Of a stretch of DNA of 6,892 bases, positions 1 through 6,300 are shown piece after piece. A model generated the notes under the pieces. It worked only from the letters and a program-made list of their open reading frames with translations. It did no database searches and was not told where the DNA came from. Position 1 is the stretch's first letter; each line of letters opens with the position of its first letter. Position numbers and translations under genes: made by a program. Source of the DNA: Alistipes sp. (GTDB lineage: Bacteria > Bacteroidota > Bacteroidia > Bacteroidales > Rikenellaceae). The DNA lies in the NCBI GenBank assembly GCA_017628595.1, contig JAGBYV010000117.1, positions 1-6,892 of the forward strand, read 5' to 3'.

Positions 1-69
1 CACTTTTTCGCATCGAAAAACATGCAAAATATCCCACTCAACAAACAGGTTAAACCAGCCGTCAAAAGC

Positions 70-99
70 AAAAAAAAGTGCCATCCCAAAGGACGGCAC
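70..99 (-). terminator. Rho-independent terminator after the DUF362 gene
   Basis: A 9-bp stem (78-86 with 91-99) closes a 4-base loop. Read on the minus strand it is followed at once by a run of eight T (70-77). One pair is a G-U wobble in the minus-strand RNA but an A-C mismatch in the plus-strand RNA, so the stem suits minus-strand transcription. It lies 25 bases past the stop of the DUF362 gene. The bases from 1 to 69 show no gene I can support. Confidence 0.85.
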
Positions 100-124
100 A
101 CTATTAATTTTCGCACTAAAAAGC

Positions 125-1252
125 TTACTTTATCAACTCATACTGGCGTGTTCCCAAACCGATCTTCTCGGCATGCTCAAGGCATGAACGCCACTCCGAT
201 TCGGGTGTAGAGTTCTTGAAGTGATCGTGATGATCGTGGAAGTCGGGCGAGTGCATGTGATCATACAGCTGGCTGCCGGGCATGGGCGTAGCTGCCAGAC
301 ATGCATCCACACAAGCCTGGTCCAACGCCAAGGGGTCTGCCGATGCAAACATACCGATATTGGGCAGAATAGGAGCATCATTCTCGGCGTGACAGTCGCA
401 GTTGGGCGAGATATCCAGCACAAGTGAGATATGGAAGTTAGGACGACCATCCACCACAGCCTTTGCATACTCGGCCATACGACGGTTCAGAAGTTCGGGA
501 GCCTGCTCATTCTCAAACGAAATGGCGTCGAAGTTACATGCACCAAGGCAACGGCCGCAACCTACGCAGTTGTCGGTATTAACCTTCATCTTGCGGGTAT
601 CGGCATCGAAATAAAGTCCGTTGTTAGCGCACTGCGCAAGACACTTCATACAACCGCGGCAACGCTTCTCGCTGATGCGAGGCTGGCCACCGCTATGCTG
701 GTCGGTCTTACCCGCACGTGATCCGCAACCCATACCGATATTCTTAATCGCACCGCCAAAACCTGTCATCTCATGACCCTTGAAGTGGTTAAGGCTGATG
801 AATATATCGGCATCCATCACTGCGCGACCAATCTTTGCATTCTTGACGTACTCACCTCCCACTACAGGAACATCCACATCGTCCGTTCCCTTCAGGCCAT
901 CACCGATAATGATGGGGCAACCAACGGTCAAGGGAGTAAAGCCATTCTCCCATGCGCAATAGAGGTGCTCAATAGCATTTTTACGGCTACCGGGATACAT
1001 CGTATTACAATCGGTAAGGAAAGGCTTACCACCCAACGACTTTACGGCTTCAACCACCGCGCGAGCGTAGTTAGGGCGCAGGTAAGAGATATTACCCAAC
1101 TCACCGAAGTGCATCTTGATGGCAACGAACTTACCATCCATATCAATATCCGCAAGACCAGCTTTAAGAATCAGCTTGCGAAGCTTTGTCGGAAGACCGT
1201 CTCCGTGAGCCTTCGTACGGAAGTCGGTAAAAAATACTTTTGATTTCTGCAT
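125..1252 (-). CDS. DUF362 domain protein with two [4Fe-4S] ferredoxin motifs
   Basis: This 375-residue cytoplasmic iron-sulfur protein has a DUF362 fold (roughly residues 40-185 and 270-330) split by a bacterial-type ferredoxin insert. Two CxxCxxCxxxC motifs are visible: Cys198/201/204/208 and Cys229/232/235/239. They should bind two [4Fe-4S] clusters and carry electrons. A CDC motif (285-287) and a His-rich stretch (about 331-345, seven histidines) lie towards the C-terminus and could bind a further metal. No reaction is established for this family; a redox role is inferred from the clusters. I chose the ATG at 1252 because the upstream in-frame ATG at 1297 falls inside the likely promoter, so its extra 15 residues are unlikely to be translated. 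The gene appears monocistronic, with a promoter just upstream and a strong terminator downstream. There is no signal peptide and no sign of frameshift. Confidence 0.9.
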   Translation of the reverse strand: MQKSKVFFTDFRTKAHGDGLPTKLRKLILKAGLADIDMDGKFVAIKMHFGELGNISYLRPNYARAVVEAVKSLGGKPFLTDCNTMYPGSRKNAIEHLYCAWENGFTPLTVGCPIIIGDGLKGTDDVDVPVVGGEYVKNAKIGRAVMDADIFISLNHFKGHEMTGFGGAIKNIGMGCGSRAGKTDQHSGGQPRISEKRCRGCMKCLAQCANNGLYFDADTRKMKVNTDNCVGCGRCLGACNFDAISFENEQAPELLNRRMAEYAKAVVDGRPNFHISLVLDISPNCDCHAENDAPILPNIGMFASADPLALDQACVDACLAATPMPGSQLYDHMHSPDFHDHHDHFKNSTPESEWRSCLEHAEKIGLGTRQYELIK

Positions 1253-1274
1253 GGTTATCTGTTTTATGATATTA

Positions 1275-1306
1275 CAAAGTAAACTATAAAATCGCAAAAT
1301 CGCAAG
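1275..1306 (-). promoter_or_regulatory. Possible promoter of the DUF362 gene with a tandem 8-bp repeat
   Basis: On the minus strand TTACTTTG (1282-1275) matches the Bacteroidota -7 box TAnnTTTG at all but one fixed base. A weak -33 element, CTTG (1306-1303), sits 20 bases upstream. The spacer is largely an exact tandem repeat of GCGATTTT (1303-1288), which could be an operator. The start codon at 1252 would be about 22 bases beyond the -7 box. The match is imperfect, so this is tentative. Confidence 0.35.
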
Positions 1307-1315
1307 TCAACAGAC

Positions 1316-1351
1316 AAAAAAATAATAGGCCACCTGATTAGGCAACCTATT
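1316..1351 (-). terminator. Rho-independent terminator of the patatin gene, overlapping its stop codon
   Basis: An 11-bp stem (1324-1334 with 1341-1351) closes a 6-base loop and is followed on the minus strand by seven T (1316-1322). Three pairs in the stem are G-U wobbles in the minus-strand RNA; the same positions are mismatches in the plus-strand RNA, so the hairpin forms well in only one direction. The TAG stop of the patatin gene (1349-1347) lies inside the first arm, so a ribosome at the stop could interfere with the hairpin. Confidence 0.8.
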
Positions 1352-2216
1352 TTTTATACTCTATTTTCGCAGCCGATGCATACCCCTCTTCATATAGGTC
1401 GAGCAACTTGCGTGTATCACGCTCCATACGCCCCACCTGAATAGGCTGCTCAGGACGGATAACAACCAACTCACCCCGTGCCTCCAGCTCCTCGACAAGC
1501 GATATCTGACGATTGTACAGCATATTACGCTGACGTATAGCTTCACGCATAGCGGGATACTTCCCATATGCAAAGGGCGGCACAAAAGATGGTTTATCGG
1601 GTTTGCGATAGCCTTTATTTCGTGTCAGCACCACCACATTATTATCATAGCCAAGAGCCCAGGCACGCTCCAGCGGAATGGAATCCCCAATACCTCCATC
1701 GAGCATAGGCTCGCCATCGACATAGGCTATGCGAGAGACATAAGGCAGACTGCTCGACGCCTTGACGATATCTATAATCCGCTTTGGATCATGCTTCTCC
1801 TCGAAGTAGCAGGCTCGGCCCGTTAGGCACGATGTTGTGACCATCTCAAAACGCTCCTTGCACTCTGCATAGACATCGTAGTGATAGGGGATAATCTTTT
1901 CAGGAAATTCATGAAACAACAGATCGAAATCCATGATATTACCCTTAAGCAGCAGTTGTTTGAAGCCTATGTATCGATACTTCTCCAGCAGGTCAATATT
2001 GCTGAACTTGCCCCTGCCTCGCTGGCGCGACATATACGAAAGTCCGTTGCAGGCTCCGGCACTCACGCCCACAGTGTATGCAAAACGTATATCATGATCC
2101 ATGAAATAATCCAGCACGCCACACGTAAATACGCCACGCATGCCTCCACCCTCAAGGATAAGACCCGATTTATCCGTAATATGTACTAACGATTTTGCCA
2201 CCTGCCACAGAATCAT
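1347..2216 (-). CDS. Patatin-like phospholipase family protein
   Basis: The predicted product is a 289-residue serine acyl hydrolase of the patatin family (bacterial YjjU-like branch), probably acting on phospholipid or other acyl esters. Visible family signatures, numbered from the ATG at 2216, are the oxyanion-hole motif GGGMRG (23-28), the nucleophile elbow GVSAG with Ser52, and the DGG motif with Asp173, giving the Ser-Asp dyad. The motifs are intact, so the enzyme is likely active; the natural substrate is unknown. I see no signal peptide or membrane segment, so it is probably cytoplasmic or peripheral. In-frame ATGs at 2276 and 2258 exist, but the first lies in the loop of the upstream terminator hairpin and both precede the likely promoter, so a start at 2216 is preferred. 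A GTG at 2201 is also possible. The gene has its own terminator and probably its own promoter. Confidence 0.88.
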   Translation of the reverse strand: MILWQVAKSLVHITDKSGLILEGGGMRGVFTCGVLDYFMDHDIRFAYTVGVSAGACNGLSYMSRQRGRGKFSNIDLLEKYRYIGFKQLLLKGNIMDFDLLFHEFPEKIIPYHYDVYAECKERFEMVTTSCLTGRACYFEEKHDPKRIIDIVKASSSLPYVSRIAYVDGEPMLDGGIGDSIPLERAWALGYDNNVVVLTRNKGYRKPDKPSFVPPFAYGKYPAMREAIRQRNMLYNRQISLVEELEARGELVVIRPEQPIQVGRMERDTRKLLDLYEEGYASAAKIEYKK

Positions 2217-2224
2217 TTTGTTGA

Positions 2225-2232
2225 CAAATTTA
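2225..2232 (-). promoter_or_regulatory. Candidate -7 box for the patatin gene
   Basis: TAAATTTG on the minus strand (2232-2225) is a full match to the Bacteroidota TAnnTTTG box, but no good TTTG element lies about 20 bases upstream. If it is used, transcription would begin only a few bases before the ATG at 2216, favouring a near-leaderless start or the GTG at 2201. A second, near-matching box, TATATTTA (2253-2246), would give a longer leader of about 30 bases. Confidence 0.4.
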
Positions 2233-2258
2233 ATGCTTTTTTTCTTAAATATAATCAT

Positions 2259-2293
2259 AAAGGCAGTCAAACTCATCTGTTTTGACCGCCTTT
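2259..2293 (-). terminator. Hairpin terminator of the NifX-like/dfx operon
   Basis: A 13-bp stem (2259-2271 with 2281-2293) closes a 9-base loop, 33 bases past the desulfoferrodoxin stop. The only imperfect pair is a G-U wobble in the minus-strand RNA (A-C in the plus-strand RNA). The tail is A/T-rich rather than a pure T run, so termination may be incomplete and some read-through into the patatin gene is possible. Confidence 0.65.
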
Positions 2294-2326
2294 ACAATAA
2301 TCCATAATCCTTATTTGCTCACATTG

Positions 2327-2701
2327 CTAAAGCGAAGCTCTCCACAGCCCGTGCAGATTGCAATACTCATACACGGCCACAACCTTCTCGCCACACACGC
2401 AGACCTCAGCCTCGGGCTTATCCTTCAGATTGACACGGATTCCTCCGCGCTCGGTCTCGACATAGATAAATACGATGTGATGCTCCTTGGTCATGGGGTG
2501 CGCAACGCTACCCACCTCGACCTTGAGCTTTCCATCACCCAGCTTGCTCACTACGGGCACATGCTTCTCGCCGCTGGCATCTACCGTATTGGGGATCAGC
2601 TCCTGCATCTCCTCGCCACAGCACACCACCTTAACACCCGAATCTACCACCTTCTCGACCACATTGCCACAATGGCGGCACTTGTAAAATTTTGTTGCCA
2701 T
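2327..2701 (-). CDS. dfx: Desulfoferrodoxin (superoxide reductase, 2Fe type)
   Basis: This 124-residue cytoplasmic enzyme reduces superoxide to hydrogen peroxide without making oxygen, a defence typical of anaerobes. The N-terminal desulforedoxin-like domain has Cys8, Cys11 and the adjacent pair Cys27-Cys28, which hold Fe(SCys)4 centre I. The C-terminal domain carries the centre II ligands His47, His68, His74, Cys114 and His117, and the Glu45-Lys46 pair next to the first His that assists catalysis. Both centres are complete and the length is normal for a class I (two-iron) protein. The ATG at 2701 begins the usual N-terminus (MATKFYKC); an in-frame ATG nine codons upstream adds an atypical extension and is rejected. 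The gene follows the NifX-like gene by 48 bases with no promoter visible between, so the two are probably co-transcribed. Electrons usually come from rubredoxin, which is not seen here. Confidence 0.95.
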   Translation of the reverse strand: MATKFYKCRHCGNVVEKVVDSGVKVVCCGEEMQELIPNTVDASGEKHVPVVSKLGDGKLKVEVGSVAHPMTKEHHIVFIYVETERGGIRVNLKDKPEAEVCVCGEKVVAVYEYCNLHGLWRASL

Positions 2702-2749
2702 AAATAGAGAATTATTTTTAAATATCACTTATGGGCAACACGTGCACGA

Positions 2750-3115
2750 TTAATGTCCGCCGCACTGATGATCCGAGCCATGGCCCGCACAGCCCACGCC
2801 CGAGTCAAGGATAAATCCCGCAAGGTAACCACTAACAACGGCCTCGATGTCGCCCATGCAACCTCTTACAACTTTAATACCATGTGCCTGCAACTTATTC
2901 AGAGCACCAGGGCCCATATTACCTGCCAGCATCACCTCAACACCCATCTGCTGCAGGTCCGCAGCAATACCCGACTTGCAGCCGCAACCCTGCGGCGAAG
3001 GCAGATCCTCGCGCGAGAGAATCTTTTTATTTTCAATGGTATAAATCGTATAGTGATCGCAATGACCGAAGTGGTCATCCACGCGACCGTCACGTGTCGG
3101 AACAGCTACTTTCAT
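2750..3115 (-). CDS. NifX/NifB-type dinitrogenase iron-molybdenum cofactor-binding family protein
   Basis: This 121-residue protein matches the Nitro_FeMo-Co fold (PF02579), related to NifX, NafY, the C-terminus of NifB and the archaeal protein MTH1175. Visible marks are the N-terminal strand MKVAVPT, the HFGHC motif (15-19), QGCGCKS (42-48), the LAGNMGPGALNKL segment (63-75) and a Cys/His-rich tail with Cys109, His112, His116, Cys118 and His121. Members in organisms without nitrogenase are common; they are thought to bind or carry iron-sulfur or other metal clusters, but their exact job is unknown. No nif genes are seen in this window, so a nitrogenase role should not be assumed. It is the first gene of an operon with desulfoferrodoxin, which suggests a link to iron or oxygen stress. 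The ATG at 3115 sits about 28 bases after a strong promoter box. Confidence 0.9.
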   Translation of the reverse strand: MKVAVPTRDGRVDDHFGHCDHYTIYTIENKKILSREDLPSPQGCGCKSGIAADLQQMGVEVMLAGNMGPGALNKLQAHGIKVVRGCMGDIEAVVSGYLAGFILDSGVGCAGHGSDHQCGGH

Positions 3116-3142
3116 ATCTTCAAATTTTAGTTTTCAGTAAAG

Positions 3143-3174
3143 CAAAATTAACGTTTTATTCCGAGTTTTGCAAA
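3143..3174 (-). promoter_or_regulatory. Bacteroidota-type promoter of the NifX-like/dfx operon
   Basis: On the minus strand TTTG (3174-3171) is followed after 20 bases by TAATTTTG (3150-3143), an exact match to the Bacteroidota primary sigma consensus TTTG-N19-21-TAnnTTTG. The predicted transcript would have a leader of about 20 bases before the ATG at 3115. The -33 element is part of the palindrome TTTGCAAA (3167-3174), and the spacer overlaps one arm of a larger inverted repeat, so a regulator could bind here. Confidence 0.7.
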
Positions 3175-3264
3175 TCAGCTGCAAGCAACTCTACTCTTGG
3201 CCCAACACTGGCCACATTACAACCCAGGCCCTGTGCCTGGCGCAAGATTTTTACCGACTCGGAA
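3159..3264. repeat. Nested inverted repeats in the divergent intergenic region
   Basis: A perfect 8-bp inverted repeat, TTCCGAGT (3159-3166) and ACTCGGAA (3257-3264), encloses about 90 bases. Inside are two perfect short hairpins: TGGCC/GGCCA (3198-3202 with 3210-3214) and CCAGGC/GCCTGG (3224-3229 with 3235-3240). TTGC (3168-3171) can also pair with GCAA (3242-3245). Together they could fold as a branched RNA on either strand or act as protein-binding sites between the two divergent promoters. I recognise no known RNA family. No gene is seen between 3116 and 3326. The repeats are observed; the function is inference. Confidence 0.45.
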
Positions 3265-3287
3265 CATCAAAATTTGAATATTCTTCG

Positions 3288-3295
3288 TATATTTG
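3288..3295 (+). promoter_or_regulatory. -7 promoter box of the GH2 lipoprotein gene
   Basis: TATATTTG is an exact match to the Bacteroidota TAnnTTTG box and lies 31 bases before the ATG at 3327, leaving an A/T-rich leader of about 25 bases. No TTTG is found at the usual 19-21 base spacing (the nearest, at 3273-3276, is only 11 bases away), so the promoter may be weak or depend on an activator. Confidence 0.5.
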
Positions 3296-3326
3296 TATAA
3301 TTGACGACAATAAACACACTTATAAT

Positions 3327-6300
3327 ATGAAGAAGCTATTATCTACCACTCTGTTCTTAGCGCTCATGGCGTTTATGGCGGGATGCGGCGGCGTTGACCC
3401 CGAGTCATACATCCGCTCCGACTACTACACTCGCGGCATAGGTCTCTACCCCGGCTCACCAGAGGAGGATCCCTCGCCCGAGCTTATTCCCAGCAATGAG
3501 TACCGCAACATCGCACTTAATCGCGCAGCCTACCACTCTTCAAGTTACGACTATAACCTTACAGCACAGCTCGTAACCGATGGCATCATCACTGCCGACG
3601 AGCCAGCCTATATGAGCTTCTCAACACACGAGGGCACACCTCGTCTGCGCGAGAGGGAGTGGACCATCGACGGAGGCCCCTACTCGAAAAATACGCTCAA
3701 GGGCGAGGATGTATATATGGAGTATGCGCTGCACAACTGGACCGAGAAGGCCGACCGAATAACTTTTTCGGGTACGGTAGCCTACGACAACAAGCTAGCC
3801 GGCAAGGGGTACACAATCACCCTGTTAGGATCAAAGGATGGCAAGCAGTGGGTTAAGCTCTCTTCACTCCAGGGCACAGGCCTGCCCGGCACCGAAGGTC
3901 GCCACGTCATCCAGACCGACCCCAACAAGCAGACCGAGCGCATAGCCTACAATACACGCAATCTTGAGGAGAGCCTCTCTGTTACAAATGCCGACAACTA
4001 CTCGGCCTATCGTCTGCAGATGACAATGGCAGGTGCTGTGGAGTGGTCATTTACGGCAGTCGATTTCTTCCATGCCGGCGAGCAGATCGAGATGCTCGCT
4101 TCGAAGCACTTCGGCAGTGCGTGGATGAGCTCTTCGGCTGGCGAGGAGTGGATATATGTCGACCTTGGCTCTCGCTCATCCTTCGACAAGGTTGTACTGC
4201 ACTGGATTCACAAGGCCGCAGAGGGTAAGATTCAGACCTCAGAGGATGGCAAGCAGTGGCGCGATGTCGCTTCTCTCCCCTCTTCCGACAGTCTGACCGA
4301 TGAAATAGCCTGCAAGGGCAAGGCTCGCTACGTGCGCGTGCTTATGCAGAAGTCTGCAGACGGCAAGGAGTACATGCTCAGCGAGATTGAGGTTATGGGT
4401 CGCGGAGGTCTTGTGCCCCAGCCCAAGGCTCAGCCCGCAGCAGAGGGTAAGAAATATGCCCTTACGGGCGGTAACTGGCGCGTACAGCGCTCTTCTGAGG
4501 TTAAGGCTACGGGTGAGGCTATTGCTGCAGCCGACTTTAACGACGAGGGCTGGATCGTAGCCACCGTACCTGGCACCGTTCTCACCAGCTACAAGAATGC
4601 CGGTGCCGTACCCAACCCCAACTATGCCGACAACATCTTCCAGATTTCGGAGTCGTTCTTCAACTCGAACTTCTGGTATCGCAACGAGTTCACTCTGCCC
4701 GAGGGCTTTAAGCGTGAGCGTCTGTTCCTCAACTTCGACGGCATCAACTGGAAGGCCGACATCTACCTCAACGGCAAGAAACTCAGCCGCATTGAGGGTG
4801 CCTTTATCCGTGGTATGTACGATGTGACTGACGCCATCGTCGAGGGTACAAACGTATTGGCCGTTGAGATTGTCAAGAATGCCCACATCGGTGCCATCAA
4901 GGAGAAATACTCTTACAATACCGACCTTAACGGTGGTATCCTCGGTGCCGACAACCCGACATTCCACGCCTCAATCGGCTGGGACTGGATCTCTACGATC
5001 AGAGGTCGCAACATAGGTATCTACAACGATGTATATCTCACTACGGCCGGCGACGTAACGCTGAGCGATCCCTTCGTGCAGACCACCCTCAAGGGCGAGG
5101 ATAAGCTTGCAACACTTACCCCCGAGGTATTTGTCAAAAACCACGACAATGCACCCGTAACAGGTACACTGAGCGGAAAGATCGGTGCAATCACGTTCGA
5201 ACAGGAGGTAACACTTGCAGCGGGCGAGAAGCGCGCCGTTAAGTTCTGCCCCGACACATTCGCCCAGCTCAAGGAGCAGAAACTCAACCTCTGGTGGCCC
5301 AAGGGTTATGGAGATCCATATCTTTATGATGCGGAGTTTGAGTTCAAGGTCGATGGCAAATCTTCTGACAAGCACTCTTTCAAGGTGGGTGTGCGCGAGA
5401 TGACATTCAACGAGGACAACAGTACGCTGTCGCTCTACATCAATGGCCGCCGCTTTATTGGTCGTGGTGGCAACTGGGGCTTTGGCGAGAACAACCTCAA
5501 CTACCGTGGCCGCGAGTACGATATTGCCGTTGAGCACCATGCCAACATGAACTTCACGATGATGCGTAACTGGGTAGGTCAGATTGGTGACGAGGAGCTA
5601 TATGAGGCGTGCGACAAGCATGGCATCATGATCTGGCAGGACTTCTGGCTGGCCAACCCCGTCGATGGTCCGAACCCCTACGATGAGACTATGTTCATTG
5701 CCAACGCCGAGGATTTCGTACGTCGCATGCGCAGTCACGCTTCGATTGGACTGTATTGTGGTCGTAACGAGGGATTCCCGCCCGCCACAATTGACGCAGC
5801 TCTGCGCCAGATTGTAAAGGCAGAGCACCCCGGCCTGCACTACATATCAAGCTCGGCTGACGAGGTGGTAACGGGTCACGGCCCCTACCGTGCACAGTCC
5901 GTGAAGACATACTTCACGCTGGAGAATGGCCGCGATAAGTTCCATAGCGAGCGAGGCATGCCCAACGTGATGAACTACGAGAGCCTTAAGCGTACACTCA
6001 AGGAGGAGGATCTCTGGCCGCAGGGCGATAAGTGGGGTCAGCACGACTACACAATGGAGGGCGCACAGGGCGGCTCATCGTTCAACGCCATCATTGCCAA
6101 AGGCTTCGGCGAGCCACAGAGCGCGCAGGAGTTCACCGAGCTTGCGCAGTGGGTAAACTACGACGGCTATCGTGCCATGTTCGAGTCACGCTCGGCCTTC
6201 CGCAAGGGACTTCTTTTGTGGATGACACATCCCGCGTGGCCCTCGATGGTATGGCAGACCTACGACTACTACTTCGAGCCTACGGCAGCATACTTCGGTT

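Noticed and set aside
22..210. A 62-codon plus-strand frame at the left edge
   Set aside because: It runs through the terminator hairpin and into the 3' end of the DUF362 gene on the other strand, and its product is basic with no recognisable motif.
773..1243. A 156-codon plus-strand frame antisense to the DUF362 gene
   Set aside because: It overlaps a gene with conserved ferredoxin motifs on the other strand, shows no family motif and has no promoter box before it.
2750..3115. Reading the NifX-type gene as evidence for nitrogen fixation
   Set aside because: No nitrogenase or cofactor-assembly gene accompanies it here, and stand-alone members are common in anaerobes that do not fix nitrogen.
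3224..3256. The CCAGGC/GCCTGG hairpin followed by GATTTTTACC as a plus-strand terminator
   Set aside because: The stem is only 6 bp, the T run is short and six bases away from it, and there is no plus-strand gene upstream that would need a terminator.
4239..5540. Two long open frames on the minus strand (4239-4967 and 4971-5540), antisense to the GH2 gene
   Set aside because: They lie wholly within a GH2 coding sequence with clear domains. Their translations are low-complexity and V/L/A-rich, with no motif I recognise, as expected for the mirror of a G/C-ending codon pattern.
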